DNA of 64,000 bases from NCBI GenBank assembly GCA_027487435.1, contig JAIYDP010000384.1, positions 1 to 64,000 of the forward strand, written 5' to 3'. The position numbers were made by a program, and so were the translations under genes. This DNA comes from Verrucomicrobiaceae bacterium (GTDB lineage Bacteria > Verrucomicrobiota > Verrucomicrobiia > Verrucomicrobiales > Akkermansiaceae). Under the pieces are notes generated by a model, which saw nothing but the letters and a program-made list of their open reading frames with translations, searched no databases and was not told where the DNA came from. Positions within the stretch are counted from its first letter, which is position 1, and every line of letters starts with the position of its first letter. Positions 20,701 through 33,194 of the stretch are shown in pieces.

Positions 20701-21650
20701 TGATATTGTTCTACGACCGATTTGCTTGTTCCAGAGGTTTTTTGATCAAGGAACGCGTGATATTGAGAATGCAACAAATAGCCGAAAATCGAAAAAATTG
20801 CCAAAAGAAAGACAGTGAGAAGTGGCAAAAACTTTCGCAATATCGGCTTTACGGTGACTTTAGCGCGACCTCTCGCAATGATGATTGCGAGTAAGCCTAT
20901 GGTAAAAGCAAAAATGAAAGCGGCGGGAAAAGCGATATCTTCAGCTACAGTCCATCTCCACTGAGATGCATCGCGATCAATCCCTAGTATGGCAATGGCA
21001 CGACTCGAACTTGGAGCAAAGATCGGCACTGAAGCTGAGATCCATGTTCCCCAGTCATCCTTCAAGGGGCCTTCGATCAATCCCGTTTTTGTGTCACTGG
21101 CTCGCGTAAACAGAGTGCTTGATTCATCGTAGTTTGACCCAGGAGGACTATAATCTTCAGAAAACTTAGGTTCGCTATCGAGAAAGAAGAAAGCAGAGCC
21201 ATCCTCACGCGAACCAAGAAGATAGACGAATCGGAACGTTGGCTCTGCTTCGCGTATGGCAATAAACTGCTCTTTGAGTTTTCGATAGTGCTCGGTAGTT
21301 AGATCGTCGGCGTTCCCTGCGAGTTTTACGATCTCGTTGGTGTCCACCGATGCAGCAATAATGCGTGCTTCTTCAAGGAATCGGGTTCGTTTTTTGCGAT
21401 CCGCATGTTCAAAAAGTGCCCATATACCTAGAATGCAAACGATGATCGCGGCTAGGGTAGTCGCTATTTTGTAAGCAAGGGGGCTCGATAGCGCATTGCG
21501 CCATGCCCGTTGCGCTTCCTTTGACACCTCATGATGATCTTTGCTTTTGTCCATGTCGCAGTTTGACAACGGATAGCTTATAGAATACTTCCCCGAAATA
21601 TGGAGACAAATTTCCGCATTTTTCCATTTTTTTGCCGTTTTACCTCTCAT
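17763..21650 (-). CDS. Hybrid sensor histidine kinase (sensor-TM-HisKA-HATPase-REC-REC-Hpt)
   Basis: [44 protein letters not shown], two REC domains (second [17 protein letters not shown]), Hpt [13 protein letters not shown]. Probable start MDKSKDHH (about 21552). Confidence 0.92.
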   Translation of the reverse strand: MRGKTAKKWKNAEICLHISGKYSISYPLSNCDMDKSKDHHEVSKEAQRAWRNALSSPLAYKIATTLAAIIVCILGIWALFEHADRKKRTRFLEEARIIAASVDTNEIVKLAGNADDLTTEHYRKLKEQFIAIREAEPTFRFVYLLGSREDGSAFFFLDSEPKFSEDYSPPGSNYDESSTLFTRASDTKTGLIEGPLKDDWGTWISASVPIFAPSSSRAIAILGIDRDASQWRWTVAEDIAFPAAFIFAFTIGLLAIIIARGRAKVTVKPILRKFLPLLTVFLLAIFSIFGYLLHSQYHAFLDQKTSGTSKSVVEQYQNSLILQSDGLSMILQLMTKDEETRKAVAAGDRDQLLSRWQLLYRDLWNEKKIHQLLFMDPQRKCIARMHKPERYGDTVKTYTSRDAIHAQELRCGIELDNIGVVQLTVVAPIFEGKKVTGYAQVKNNVENNLDFIHKQNPKVDFAIFINKNRLKRTDLEKNFELRNRQVHWDRLPDTVMIYSSKSILPTAFTDFPKEQSTAAFFQQLSRKPITVEGRSYQTHVEPFTDASDSEIGSMLILNDITDLKADLSRDVTLGSTFGVMIFIIMLALLFITLRRTDAGIMAQQSNLAESYLQLERATAQTKELATRAEMANIAKSEFLANMSHEIRTPMNGIIGMTGLLLDTPLAKEQRHYAELVKGSADSLLSIIDDILDFSKIEAGKLDLVSEPFSLGSLLDELTDAMAPRGHEKSIELFSQISSDVPTNLLGDAGRLRQILTNLLGNAIKFTHQGNISIVVTREKNTPSEDPSLCQLRFKVKDTGIGIPQDKIDSLFHQFTQVDASNTRQYGGTGLGLAISKQLAEMMRGTIGVESELGIGSEFWFTAQFGILPTEIEQIEDHAYDLAGLRALIVDGNATNGETLLKLLDSWQVQAQAVNDADAGLVALERSVAENMPFDFVIVDRYMPSMDGEEFCQRVKAQPSLARIEVILLSPVDNSDDADRLRGLGIAAYTTTPVQSQHLRKILHQILGRISPSPSVPVHEKNKLRLPDFSSRNLRILLAEDNLTNQQVAVGMLKKMGISAITVLNGREALEALDASLFDLVLMDLQMPVMGGIEATMEIRHSCKILENRTIPILAMTAHAMQSDKIKCFDAGMNDHISKPVSPKILAEMLEKWLNSTTDGLDLPPTETRANDAEDNSRPMPIWDREEMLNRMMQDEDLAQEIIEEFLLETPSLIEALKLNFTAGDMAGIAREAHTIKGVASAMSAEQLRDAALQIELLAKAETSHALEQAMHELAEKFSAVELAMTTNPISVSKND

Positions 21651-21686
21651 TTGACAATTGTGTCAGAGAAAATCGTGTTTTCATGA

Positions 21687-23021
<1,335 letters not shown>

Positions 23022-23049
23022 GAATCTGCCACAGCGCCTATTCCTCGAA

Positions 23050-23081
23050 AAAAAACCGTCACCTCACCGTGGCGGTTTTTT
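23050..23081 (+). terminator. Rho-independent terminator downstream of eno
   Basis: AAAAAACCGTCAC-CTCACC-GTGGCGGTTTTTT: 8-bp stem plus T tract. Confidence 0.8.
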
Positions 23082-23152
23082 GCTACATTCGTGCAATACC
23101 TCAGAAACAGAAGTTGCCAAAGTTCGCCGTTTATGACAAACAATCTTCGCAC

Positions 23153-25090
23153 ATGAACACTTTTGATGGATCGCTCGATGTCGCTGTAACGGAAGGGAAA
23201 TTGCTACCGAATGCGCGGAAAAATATTCAAAACTTTCTCCACGGCGCCTCGTCGGATCTAGCATCGCGGGTGATCGCAGAATTGGTCGATCGCGAAGAAT
23301 GGGCGGAAATCAACGATCGCTTCTTTAAGACGCTCGCCTTCGGCACCGGCGGCTTGCGCGGACGAACCATTGGGCGAGTGATTACCAGTGTGGAGCAGGG
23401 GAGTGGCGGTCCGAATGGTCGCCCGCAACATCCATGCGTTGGCACCGCTACGATGAATTTTTTCAATCTCAGCCGCGCAGTTCGTGGACTCATCGCTTAC
23501 GCGAAACAACACGTCGGCAGCGAGCGCAAGCCGCGCATCGTCTTCGCTCACGATACCCGACATTTCTCGCGCGATTTCGCCGAGTTCTGCGCGCGCGTCG
23601 CTACGGAACTCGGTTGCGATGCTTGGCTCTTTGAAGGCGCTCGCAGCACGCCGCAGTTGTCGTTTTCGATTCGTGAATTGAATGCCGACGCCGGTGTCGT
23701 GCTGACCGCATCCCACAATCCTGCGCACGACAATGGCTTCAAGGCCTACTTCAATGACGGCGGACAAATTGTGGAACCTCACGCCACCAACATCATCGCC
23801 GAGGTGAATGTGTTAGATTCGGAAATTTACCAAGCTCTGCCTGCGGAGCAACACGGCACACTCCACATGATGGGCCAGGAAATGGACCAGCGCTACTGCG
23901 ATAAATTGCGCTCGTTGCTGATGCGGCCCGAACTTTTGCAGGGCGCTAAAGCCAAGGTTGTTTTCACCAATCTTCATGGAACGGGTGGAACCATCGTTGT
24001 GCCGATGATGCGTGCCTTGGGATTTGATGTCGTGACGGTTCCTGAACAAGACATTCAGGACGGTCGATTCCCCACCGTGGATTCGCCGAATCCCGAGAAT
24101 GCTCCTGCCTTGCGCATGGCCATCGAGCTGGCGGAAAAAACCGCCGCAGACATCGTCATCGGCACCGATCCCGATAGCGACCGCATGGGCGTCGCTGCTC
24201 GTAATGCGGCTGGCGAAATGGTTTTGCTCAGTGGCAACCAAATCGGCTCCTTGATGGCATGGTATCGAGTGAAAACTGCGTTTGAAATCGGCTGGGTGAC
24301 AGATGCCACACGCTCCCGTGCGGTTTTGATCAAAACCTACGTGACCACCGAGTTGCAGCGTGCCATCGCGGATCACTTCGGCATTCGCACCGTGGATACA
24401 CTCACGGGCTTCAAGTACATTGCCGAAAAACTTCGCAAGTATGAGGAAACCATTCCCGCCGAAAAAATTTCTGCCCATTCCGCTGCGGGGTATCGATCCC
24501 TGACCGAGGAACAGACGCGCAGCTTGCGACTGGAGTATTCCCGCTTCTTTATTTTCGGTGGCGAAGAAAGCTACGGCTATCTCGGCTGCGACTTCGTTCG
24601 CGATAAGGATGCGAATGGCTCTGCGGTGATGTTTGCCGAGGTCGCGGCGTATGCGCGCAGCCAAGGTCTGACTTTGCCCGATTTGTTAGATCAAATTTAC
24701 GCCCAGTTTGGCTACTACCTCGAGCATGGGAAATCGCTAGTGATGGAAGGCGCCGATGGTGCGGCCCGCATCGCCGCGCTTGCCGCATCCTACGGCGACA
24801 ATCCGCCGGAAGAAGTCGATGGCTCCGCCGTAGTGCGGGTGCGCGATTTCTCGAAGCAGGATTTGTTCGACGATGAAGGCGACGCCATCCCGAAAGAAAA
24901 GATGCTCTTTGTCGAACTGGCCGACGGTCGGAAATTTGCGGTTCGTCCCAGCGGCACCGAGCCGAAAATCAAGTTCTACCTCTTTGGCAGCGGCGCACCG
25001 GGTGTGGCTCTGGAGCAAACCAAAGCCGATGTGACATCTCGCTTGGAATCCTTATGGAAATGGATCGAAGCTGACGCCAAAGCGCGATGA
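23153..25090 (+). CDS. Alpha-D-phosphohexomutase (phosphoglucomutase/phosphomannomutase)
   Basis: VVLTASHNPAHDNGFKAYFNDGGQI, GTDPDSDRMGVA, FGGEESYGYLGCDFVRDKD, RPSGTEPKIKFY; start at MNTFDGSLDV. Confidence 0.93.
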   Translation: MNTFDGSLDVAVTEGKLLPNARKNIQNFLHGASSDLASRVIAELVDREEWAEINDRFFKTLAFGTGGLRGRTIGRVITSVEQGSGGPNGRPQHPCVGTATMNFFNLSRAVRGLIAYAKQHVGSERKPRIVFAHDTRHFSRDFAEFCARVATELGCDAWLFEGARSTPQLSFSIRELNADAGVVLTASHNPAHDNGFKAYFNDGGQIVEPHATNIIAEVNVLDSEIYQALPAEQHGTLHMMGQEMDQRYCDKLRSLLMRPELLQGAKAKVVFTNLHGTGGTIVVPMMRALGFDVVTVPEQDIQDGRFPTVDSPNPENAPALRMAIELAEKTAADIVIGTDPDSDRMGVAARNAAGEMVLLSGNQIGSLMAWYRVKTAFEIGWVTDATRSRAVLIKTYVTTELQRAIADHFGIRTVDTLTGFKYIAEKLRKYEETIPAEKISAHSAAGYRSLTEEQTRSLRLEYSRFFIFGGEESYGYLGCDFVRDKDANGSAVMFAEVAAYARSQGLTLPDLLDQIYAQFGYYLEHGKSLVMEGADGAARIAALAASYGDNPPEEVDGSAVVRVRDFSKQDLFDDEGDAIPKEKMLFVELADGRKFAVRPSGTEPKIKFYLFGSGAPGVALEQTKADVTSRLESLWKWIEADAKAR

Positions 25091-25107
25091 TTCAGGCCTC
25101 GTAGTTT

Positions 25108-25887
25108 ATGCCGATATTCCAACGATACATCGGCATTGACTATTCTGGTGCGGCAACGGCGAATCACAGTTTGAAAGGACTTCGTGTCTATTCCGCGGCA
25201 GATGGTGCGTTGCCGAAAGAAATTCTTCCACCGCTAAGGAGTAAGAAGTACTGGACTCGACGAGGTATCGCGGAGTGGCTCGTGGGCGTGCTTCTTGACG
25301 GCATACCGACCTTTGTCGGCATCGATCATGCGTTTTCGTTTCCGTTGCAGTATTTTCAGGAGCATCGGTTGTCGTCTCATTGGTATGATTTTCTCGATGA
25401 TTTTCAAGCACACTGGCCTACGGATCTCGACAACATTTCTGTGGAAAACATTCGGCAGGGAGTTGTAGGCAACGCCGCACAGCGCATGGGAAATGCTCGT
25501 TGGCGACGACTTACCGAAGAACGCTGCCGCGCGAAATCGGTGTTTCATTTTGATGTGCAAGGCAGCGTTGCAAAATCGACACATAGCGGCTTGCCATGGC
25601 TGCGCTACTTGCATCAACAACTGGGTGAGCGGATTCATTTCTGGCCGTTCGATGGCTGGAAACCGCCGCGTAGTAGCTCAGTGATTGCCGAAGTTTATCC
25701 CGCATTGAGCAACAAAACCTTTCCTCGCGATGATCGCAGTCCCGACCAGCACGATGCCTACAGCGTTGCTCGTTGGTTGCAAGAGTCAGACGATGCCGAT
25801 GAACTCGAAGCGCATTTTTCGCCATCGCTGAGCGACGAAGAACGAATCAGGTGCCATCGCGAAGGATGGATTTTCGGTGTTTGTTAG
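25108..25887 (+). CDS. Hypothetical protein, DUF429-like (RNase H-fold)
   Basis: IGIDYSGAATAN...VGIDHAFSFP...VIAEVYPALSNK...DQHDAYSVARWL. Confidence 0.5.
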   Translation: MPIFQRYIGIDYSGAATANHSLKGLRVYSAADGALPKEILPPLRSKKYWTRRGIAEWLVGVLLDGIPTFVGIDHAFSFPLQYFQEHRLSSHWYDFLDDFQAHWPTDLDNISVENIRQGVVGNAAQRMGNARWRRLTEERCRAKSVFHFDVQGSVAKSTHSGLPWLRYLHQQLGERIHFWPFDGWKPPRSSSVIAEVYPALSNKTFPRDDRSPDQHDAYSVARWLQESDDADELEAHFSPSLSDEERIRCHREGWIFGVC

Positions 25888-25966
25888 ATGTGGTCATGAT
25901 TTCGACTACTGCCTGACGGCAAAGATGCAGAATCGCCACTTGTCGCAAGTCTCTTGAGCGGGTAGT

Positions 25967-27118
25967 TTGCGGAGCGAAGTGATGGGAAAGATGGAACATG
26001 TCCGTATGGTAGGCACGGGGGCCTTGTCGGCGATGGGTGAGGATGCCGCCGCGCATCGTCGCTCCATGGATGCGGGGCGTTGTGCGTTTCAGCCGATCGG
26101 AAATTTGGTGCCGTTTTCTCGTCCTGACCTTCTTGCCTCGTGGATTGAGGATCGAGGGCTTTTGCGGCATCGCAAGTGGTCGCCAACGGCGATGGCGGCA
26201 TTGCATGTGGCGAGACAAGCAGTTCACAACGCGGGCTGGACTCGTGCCGACTGTGCGGATGCGGTGCTGATGTTTGGGACATCGCGCGGCGGTGCGGCAG
26301 GTTGGCTAGAACCATGGCCGGAGCGCCGTGGTTTTCCTTTGATGGCCGCTAGCAATGCCATGCATGGCGAGGGTGCTGCGGCGGTATCGATCGAGCTTGG
26401 CATCAAAGGCGCGTATCAAGTCATTTCTACGGGCTGTTCCGCAGGAGTGGATGCCCTTGGCATGGCGATGATGCATTTGCAGGCAGAAGTGGCCAAAAAA
26501 GCCTTGGTGGTAGCGGCAGATTTGCCCTTGGTGGGTGCTTTGCTAGATAGCTATGAGGCGACAGGAATCCTATCCAAGGATGGCACCAATGATCCGTTTC
26601 ACCAGCAAACGACAGGGATTTTCCCAGCGGAGGCAGCAGCGGCGATCGCGCTAGAAATGGGCGAGGGGGAGGGGGTGTCGATGTGTGGTTATCTCGCGAA
26701 CTCGGATGCGGCAGATCCTCTCGGGCTAAGCTTTGCCTCGGGACAATTGGTGGCGCTGATGCGAAATGCGTTGCAAAAATTCGGACAGCCCGCAGCGATT
26801 TGCCCGCATGCGACAGGCACGGCAGCCCACGCGATAGCGGAGGCTCGTTGTTTGCACGAGGTGTTTGTCGGCCAGGAAAAGCCGAGTTTGCATTTGCTCA
26901 AACCGTATCTAGGGCACGGGATCGGTGCTGGATCATTGTTAGAAACGGTGGTGCTTGCGGAATATTTGAAAGAAGGCCTGATGCCACAAAACCTGCCAAA
27001 AAAAGCAGCACCGAGTGGATTTTCGATGCCGGAAGTAGCGACTGCAGTTCAAGGCACAATCTGGAAAATCGCCGCAAGTCTAGGCGGCCATAATGCGCTG
27101 GTTGTCATGCAAAGGTGA
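25967..27118 (+). CDS. Stand-alone beta-ketoacyl synthase (KAS)-like protein
   Basis: STGCSAGVDALGMA (Cys), CPHATGTAAH (His), LKPYLGHGIGAGSLLE (Lys/His). Confidence 0.75.
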   Translation: MRSEVMGKMEHVRMVGTGALSAMGEDAAAHRRSMDAGRCAFQPIGNLVPFSRPDLLASWIEDRGLLRHRKWSPTAMAALHVARQAVHNAGWTRADCADAVLMFGTSRGGAAGWLEPWPERRGFPLMAASNAMHGEGAAAVSIELGIKGAYQVISTGCSAGVDALGMAMMHLQAEVAKKALVVAADLPLVGALLDSYEATGILSKDGTNDPFHQQTTGIFPAEAAAAIALEMGEGEGVSMCGYLANSDAADPLGLSFASGQLVALMRNALQKFGQPAAICPHATGTAAHAIAEARCLHEVFVGQEKPSLHLLKPYLGHGIGAGSLLETVVLAEYLKEGLMPQNLPKKAAPSGFSMPEVATAVQGTIWKIAASLGGHNALVVMQR

Positions 27119-27199
27119 CTCAAATCGATAAGCTTCCCGGGATTTTTGAATATGATATCGTATATTGCAAGAGCTCCCGACCACCAGTCATCGAAAACA

Positions 27200-27274
27200 T
27201 GGTGCGCGCTGCAGGGTTCGAACCTGCGACCCCATCCGTGTGAAGGATGTGCTCTACCACTGAGCTAAGCACGC
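27200..27274 (-). tRNA. tRNA-Val(CAC)
   Basis: Reverse complement GCGTGCTTAGCTCAGTGGTAGAGCACATCCTTCACACGGATGG..GGTTCGAACCCTGCAGCGCGCACCA; anticodon CAC. Confidence 0.93.
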
Positions 27275-27357
27275 TTGCGGGGTGGGGAGTGAAACACTCG
27301 GACTTACGAGTTGGCAAGGAGAAATGTAAAATTTCTCGGATTTATGACGAACGCTTG

Positions 27358-28173
27358 CTACGAGACTTTGCGCGGGCGGGTTGCCATGAGCAGACGCAAT
27401 AGCGCTAAGGGGACAAGGGAGATTCCTGCGGCAGCAAGGCAAACTTGCCATCCAGGATAGACCCGCGCAAGGTTGCGATCCATCGCTTGAATGGCTTCAG
27501 CGACGACTTGCTCTTTGTTGACGTAAAACCACTCGCGCATGTTGGCGGCTATCGGTGTGCCATTTCTTGCTGCGACTTGTCCGAATTCCGTTTTGATCGG
27601 GCCGGGGCAGACAGCAAGCACGTTGATGCCGAATTCTTTGAGTTCGATTTTGAGCGCTTCCGAAAAACTGCTGACATACGCTTTGGTTGCTGCATAAACG
27701 GCAAAGTCGGGAATCGGCAAAATACTAGCCAGCGAGCTGATGTTGATGATTTGGCCACTGCCTGCCGCAATCATTGGTGGCAAAAAGAGATGCGTGAGGT
27801 GGGTCAGGGCTTCCATGTTCAGTCGGATCATCGCTTCCGTTTTTTCCCACGACGATTCATGAAACGTGCCGTAATCGCCCATGCCGGCATTGTTGATCAA
27901 GCCATCGGGCTGCCATCCTTTTTCTTCTAGCGAGGCATGAAGTTGCACACGTGCGGATTCGTTGCAGAGATCCGCTTCGTAACAGCAGACCTCGACGTCA
28001 TGCGTTTGCATCAATGTTGCAGCGAGGGTGGCAAGTCGGTCACCGCGGCGTGCGACGAGTACCATTTTCTTGCAGCGTGCCGCAAGTTGCTTAGCAAATT
28101 CTTCGCCCAACCCCGCAGACGCACCTGTAATCAAAAGACATTCCATTGGTTTCACGGGCGTAGTATCGATCAT
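27358..28173 (-). CDS. Short-chain dehydrogenase/reductase
   Basis: LLITGASAGLGEEFAKQLA, NNAGMGDYG, NISSLASILPIPDFAVYAATKAYVSSFSEAL (YxxxK). Confidence 0.88.
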   Translation of the reverse strand: MIDTTPVKPMECLLITGASAGLGEEFAKQLAARCKKMVLVARRGDRLATLAATLMQTHDVEVCCYEADLCNESARVQLHASLEEKGWQPDGLINNAGMGDYGTFHESSWEKTEAMIRLNMEALTHLTHLFLPPMIAAGSGQIINISSLASILPIPDFAVYAATKAYVSSFSEALKIELKEFGINVLAVCPGPIKTEFGQVAARNGTPIAANMREWFYVNKEQVVAEAIQAMDRNLARVYPGWQVCLAAAGISLVPLALLRLLMATRPRKVS

Positions 28174-28290
28174 GTGACCCGCTCGTCAAGACAAGGTCGG
28201 CATGAAAAAAATGGCTCTGAAACATTCGTGTGACAAAATTAAAGATTTTTCGTGGATTTTTTCCAATCATGTGTAGTCTGTCGCACGCAC

Positions 28291-29658
28291 ATGCCGGATA
28301 GTCTTCTGGAACAAACGATTCTTATCATCGACCCTGAGATTGAATATCTCGATTGGGCTACAAAGCATTTGCAGGCGAAAGGCTTAAATATCCTGCGTTC
28401 CGATAACGCCGACAAGGCCTTGAAGATCTGCAAGAAGACCCAAGTTGACTTGCTGCTAAGTTCTATGGATTTGCAGCCCTTCGATGGCATGGAATTGCTT
28501 AGCCGCATGATGGCAGAAAGTCCCAACACCTTGGTGATTTTGATCGGCGGATTTCCCACGACAGGACAAATCATCGAGGCGACGCAGCGCGGAGCGCATG
28601 ATGTATTGCGCAAGGAGTCCTTGCCGTTTGAATTGCGCTCGGTGGTAGAAAGTGCCTTGCAAACAGCGGAAGATCGACGCAGTGCGGACACCAGTGTTGC
28701 CGTCGGCCCATCGAATGACGGTCGAGTGAAAATCATTGGCGTATCGCGTTCCTTGCAAGATGTGTTTAAAATTGTCGGACGCGTGGCACGCACTGACGCT
28801 CCCGTTTTGGTATCTGGTGAAAGTGGCACTGGCAAAGAATTGATTGCAAAAGCCATTCACGAATATTCGCCGCGTAGAATGAAGGAATTGATTCCTATCA
28901 ATTGCGGCGCGATTCCGGAAAATTTGTTAGAGTCCGAGCTGTTCGGGCATGAAAAAGGTTCGTTTACTGGTGCGATAGCACGTCGGGCAGGACGCTTCGA
29001 ACAGGCAGATGGCGGCACCTTGTTTCTCGATGAAATCGGCGATATGCCCTTGTCGATTCAGGTTAAGCTCTTGCGCGTGCTGCAAGATGGCACCTATTCG
29101 AGAGTTGGTTCCAATGAGACATGCAATAGCGATGTGCGCATCGTGACGGCGACGCACAAAGACCTTGCGGCCGAGGTTTCCGCAGGGCGTTTCCGCGAGG
29201 ATCTCTACTACCGATTGAACGTCGTGGAAGTGAAAATTCCGCCGCTTCGGCACAGGCTTGAAGATATTCCGTTGTTAGCAGAATTTTTCCTTCAGCGGAT
29301 CACACGCAAGAATGGCATGGCTCGAGTTAAGCTATCGCAAGAGGCCATCACCGCTATGCAAATGCATCACTGGCCAGGAAATGTGCGGGAATTGGAAAAT
29401 ACGATTGCGCGCGCCTGTGCTTTGGCGAATTCGCCGATTCTCTTGGCAGCCGACATTCCGCTTGCAGTAGCACCTGTGATGCGAGGCGGTCTCGATGAAA
29501 TTATCGATAAATTGCTCTTGCACGCTCCCTCTGGACAAGTCGTTCCATGGATTCTTTCGCAAGTTACCCAGCGTGCCATGGAAGGCGCGGATCACGACAT
29601 CAAGCAGGTCGCGGCACAACTCGGCATGAAGGCGGAAGAAATCAAACAATACTTATAG
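28291..29658 (+). CDS. Sigma-54-dependent AAA+ regulator with atypical receiver domain (NtrC family)
   Basis: [63 protein letters not shown]-like N-terminus; short Fis-like C-terminus. Confidence 0.9.
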   Translation: MPDSLLEQTILIIDPEIEYLDWATKHLQAKGLNILRSDNADKALKICKKTQVDLLLSSMDLQPFDGMELLSRMMAESPNTLVILIGGFPTTGQIIEATQRGAHDVLRKESLPFELRSVVESALQTAEDRRSADTSVAVGPSNDGRVKIIGVSRSLQDVFKIVGRVARTDAPVLVSGESGTGKELIAKAIHEYSPRRMKELIPINCGAIPENLLESELFGHEKGSFTGAIARRAGRFEQADGGTLFLDEIGDMPLSIQVKLLRVLQDGTYSRVGSNETCNSDVRIVTATHKDLAAEVSAGRFREDLYYRLNVVEVKIPPLRHRLEDIPLLAEFFLQRITRKNGMARVKLSQEAITAMQMHHWPGNVRELENTIARACALANSPILLAADIPLAVAPVMRGGLDEIIDKLLLHAPSGQVVPWILSQVTQRAMEGADHDIKQVAAQLGMKAEEIKQYL

Positions 29659-29667
29659 AGTTGAGGT

Positions 29668-30288
29668 ATGGCATTTCATGAACTACGTCATCCGTTGATC
29701 GAACAAGAGCTTGGCATCTTGCGCCAAAAGGATTGTCCTTCCCATTTGTTTCGTCAGGCAGTTCGTCGGATAGCCATGCTGATGACGCCGTATCTGACGC
29801 AGGACTTTGAAACGAGCACCCAAGACGTAGAAACGCCTTTGGAAAATGTGGCTTGCCGTTTTCTCGCCGCGCCTGTGGTGCTCGTGCCGATTTTACGAGC
29901 AGGCCTTGGGTTTCTCGATGGATTCTTGGAGGTCATTCCTCAAGCATCTGTCGCGCACATCGGCCTGAAACGAGATGAATTCACGCTTCAGCCGTTGACC
30001 TACTATTCGAACTTACCTGCCAACATTGCCGACTGCGAGATTCTTTTGTTAGACCCGATGCTAGCAACTGGTGGATCGGCGATAGAGGCGGTGCGCTTGC
30101 TGCGTGCTGCGGGAGCCAAACGCATCCGCTTTGCTTGTTTGGTCGCCGCCCCGGAGGGAGTCGAGGCCTTTGCTCATGCGTGGCCCGATGTTGCGATCTA
30201 CGCAGCGGCATTGGATCGATGCTTGAATAAGCATGGCTACATTTTACCTGGTCTGGGAGATGCGGGCGATCGCCTATTTGGAACTTGA
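29668..30288 (+). CDS. upp: Uracil phosphoribosyltransferase
   Basis: VPILRAGLGFLDG, LLDPMLATGGSAIEAVRLL, ALDRCLNKHGYILPGLGDAGDRLFGT. Confidence 0.95.
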   Translation: MAFHELRHPLIEQELGILRQKDCPSHLFRQAVRRIAMLMTPYLTQDFETSTQDVETPLENVACRFLAAPVVLVPILRAGLGFLDGFLEVIPQASVAHIGLKRDEFTLQPLTYYSNLPANIADCEILLLDPMLATGGSAIEAVRLLRAAGAKRIRFACLVAAPEGVEAFAHAWPDVAIYAAALDRCLNKHGYILPGLGDAGDRLFGT

Positions 30289-30347
30289 TTCGCTATGAGT
30301 CGAGCATCATTCTCGCTAGCTTGGTATTGGAATCGGAGCAAACGCGA

Positions 30348-31736
30348 TTAATCCTGCTCAAACATGCCTCGGGCGTTCATGTATTTCAGTAGCGCCTCGA
30401 TTCGCTTGCGAGTTGAGGCTTCGTGCCGCAGCAAGAGTTCCTCATAGCTCAAAGATCCATCACATTGAGATAAAATTACAGCATCTGCCGCCGCGACAAC
30501 GCAAGGCTTGTGCAGGCGATCGATCACGGTGCGGTTGTCGCGCAAGTAGAGTTGGTTGAGCGGGTTGAGTTTCGGTCTTTCTGGCAAGTCCGCGGTAGGC
30601 AGGAATTCGTGGGATGTGAAACGCAGCGAAGCGAGTGCAACTTGCTGCGAGAGGTAGCTAAGAAATGTTTTGTGATCGACTCCTTCGATGGATTGGTAGA
30701 GGCGTTCCACACGAACGGATCCATGATCAAATGGAGCAAGAGCGGCGGAAATTTTGTCTGCTGCCGTCTCGCCAGAGATTGCGATGGGAAGGCTTTGCTC
30801 CACACATAGCTGCATCACTTCGGCGACAGTAGGAGCACGCATCTCTGCATCTGGGTGGCAAATCAAGCTCGTGCGGAAACAGCGCCCCGTCATGAAGTCC
30901 ATGGCCTGCTGTTGCAGCAAAGGATCTTCATGCAGCATGGACGTCTGCTCCAGCATTTCGGGGGTCAAGGTGTCGGGATGTTCCAGTCCCATATCGCTTT
31001 CGCCAAGGTAGCGTAAGCCGCATTGGGAAATCCACTGGATGAATTGCGTAAAGTAGCAAGGATCATTGATCGGGCCAAGGTCGTCAAATTCGATGGCTCG
31101 CGGTCCTTTTTTGGTGGTCGCGATGACGATGCTACGAAGATATTGGCCATACGGATCGATCCGATTTTTCAACGCATGATCGAAGAACTCCAGCGCCGCC
31201 ATGGTTGATCCTTGGCAAAGGCTGGTATTTTTCAAAGCACGGGTCATTTGCGCCAATGATTGACGCGCCGTCCAGCCCGGTAGCACATTGTAGCTGATCA
31301 TCGCAACCCCTTGCGGCGATAGCGCATCGCGACAAAGCCGCAGCAATGCCGCCTTGCAAACATCATCCACCCAAGAAAGCACGCCGTGAGCGATCACATA
31401 GTCGTAGCGACCGGCCTCGACTTGCCAGTCGCGCACATCAGCTTGGATGAATTCTACGTTGTTGATGTTGGTCTCCGAGGCGACCCGTTTGGCTACGGCG
31501 ATGGCTGAGGATGAATAATCGATCGCCGTGAACTGGGCATCAGGCCAGCGCCGAGCAATGGGCAAAATATGATGCCCTTGCGAACATCCGACTTCCAAAA
31601 CTCTAGCGTTGTGCAGGGCAGGGGTGCGAAGTCCAGAGAGCAACGCCGAAGCGGCCATCGCCGACGGATGAGCCACCGGATGGCTCATCGCAGGGTATTC
31701 CGAACTTTCATACAGGGATTCTACTGTCTCATTCAT
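30348..31736 (-). CDS. Class I SAM methyltransferase with methyltransferase-regulatory domain
   Basis: RVLEVGCSQGHHILPIARRWPDAQFTAIDYSSSAI; long C-terminal regulatory-type domain. Confidence 0.8.
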   Translation of the reverse strand: MNETVESLYESSEYPAMSHPVAHPSAMAASALLSGLRTPALHNARVLEVGCSQGHHILPIARRWPDAQFTAIDYSSSAIAVAKRVASETNINNVEFIQADVRDWQVEAGRYDYVIAHGVLSWVDDVCKAALLRLCRDALSPQGVAMISYNVLPGWTARQSLAQMTRALKNTSLCQGSTMAALEFFDHALKNRIDPYGQYLRSIVIATTKKGPRAIEFDDLGPINDPCYFTQFIQWISQCGLRYLGESDMGLEHPDTLTPEMLEQTSMLHEDPLLQQQAMDFMTGRCFRTSLICHPDAEMRAPTVAEVMQLCVEQSLPIAISGETAADKISAALAPFDHGSVRVERLYQSIEGVDHKTFLSYLSQQVALASLRFTSHEFLPTADLPERPKLNPLNQLYLRDNRTVIDRLHKPCVVAAADAVILSQCDGSLSYEELLLRHEASTRKRIEALLKYMNARGMFEQD

Positions 31737-31886
31737 CTCTTCGCTTCATCGATTTCCACAGCGTCACATGCTCCCGCACGATATCCTGCTCCACCGATGC
31801 TGCACCTAGCATGAGCAGAAAAAAAGCAAAAATCCGACTCTCTTCGCGATTGACCGCAGCGTATCCCACGGCATGCTGCTTCGGCC

Positions 31887-32387
31887 ATGCCGGCACCTCT
31901 ATCAGTCAAGTCTCCAGAAAAAGAATTACGCTTCACACGTTCGGCGCAAGGATTGCAATTCATTGCGGTGTGCGTGAGTTGCGTCGTAGCCTCTCTTGCG
32001 CTTTGGGTTTTGGCCACGCAAGGCACTGAATTTGAAAGGCCGAGGCTGGATGGTCTATCGTGGACGGCGTTGTTGCCGCTGCCGTTTGCTTACATTTCCT
32101 TTCGTCTCGCGATGCGCTGCATTCGCCACGCCTACTTGATTCTCACCCCACTAGGCGTCGAAATCTTTCCCTTGTTTCGACCAGAAAAAAACATGGCATT
32201 GATCACTTGGCAGGAAATCCATACCATGGAGCTGCGCGATGAACAAACATTGGTGCTTCACCACGACGAAGCAAAGACTTCCGGCATCGTTCTCTCCTTA
32301 AAGCCGATCCTTTCGGCCCGAAGACGTTTACTCCATCACACCATCGAAGGCATCATCCGCAGACAAAACACCTCCACCATTCCATGA
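31887..32387 (+). CDS. Hypothetical membrane protein (two TMs, PH-like C-terminal half)
   Basis: 166 aa; LTPLGVEIFPLFRPEKNMALITWQEIHTMEL; overlaps the start of the next ORF by 4 nt. Confidence 0.5.
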   Translation: MPAPLSVKSPEKELRFTRSAQGLQFIAVCVSCVVASLALWVLATQGTEFERPRLDGLSWTALLPLPFAYISFRLAMRCIRHAYLILTPLGVEIFPLFRPEKNMALITWQEIHTMELRDEQTLVLHHDEAKTSGIVLSLKPILSARRRLLHHTIEGIIRRQNTSTIP

Positions 32388-32899
32388 AACCACCATCACT
32401 CCAAATTCTCTCCGTGCAAAACGCCTTCGGCCAAAATGGCTGGCATTGTGAACTCGTGGAAGGCCGCGATGTTGTTCGCGCCTCCTTTTCAGCGCACCAC
32501 ACACGCATCCAGATTCACGCGCAGTCCTACACTCCCATCAATGCCCTAGCCGTCGTCGGCGAAACCCCCATGCGGATTACCAAAGCGCACCTCGCGCCGA
32601 TGCTGGAGTTGCTCAATCGCGCCAATCACCAATTGAATCTTGGAGCTTTCGAGTTCGACATCGAGCGCAACGTGCTAGCCTTTCGCACCACCAACGTCTT
32701 TGTCCGCGAGCAATACGATGCCGATATCATTTCCTCGATGGTTCACTGTGCCATAGCCGAATTGGATCGCATCACGCCCTACGCCGCCATCATCCAACGC
32801 ACCCCCGAAACAGGCCTTGCCAAAATCAACGTGCGCCGCCTGCTCGAACGCGAAGACCTAATCCCCCCCGTCCCCGGCGACGAAGACGATCTCCCCTAA
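32384..32899 (+). CDS. Hypothetical protein, YbjN-like/chaperone-fold
   Basis: 171 aa; overall pattern only. Confidence 0.4.
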   Translation: MKPPSLQILSVQNAFGQNGWHCELVEGRDVVRASFSAHHTRIQIHAQSYTPINALAVVGETPMRITKAHLAPMLELLNRANHQLNLGAFEFDIERNVLAFRTTNVFVREQYDADIISSMVHCAIAELDRITPYAAIIQRTPETGLAKINVRRLLEREDLIPPVPGDEDDLP

Positions 32900-33000
32900 A
32901 TTCCATACCCCCGTAAGACTCAGATGCGTCCTTCAATGATTTCTTCGGCACTAAGGAAAAATACCCAATCAAAAGGGGTAAGCGGGCAAAAAATCCAGTA

Positions 33001-33188
33001 AATCAATTTGCTCACCTGTTGAATCGGGTTGCTCACCTGTTGAATCGGATTGCTCACCTAATGAATCGGATTACTAACCTAATGAATCGGATTGCTCACC
33101 TAATAAATCGGATTGCTCACCTAATGAATCGGATTACTCACCTAATGAATCGGATTACTTACCTAATGAATCGGGTTGCTCATAAAAT
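33001..33188 (+). repeat. Tandem array A: 21-bp unit, 8 full units plus a partial
   Basis: Consensus AATCGGATTGCTCACCTAATG, contiguous with no spacers, transition-type variants between units. Confidence 0.95.
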
Positions 33189-33194
33189 TTTTTT

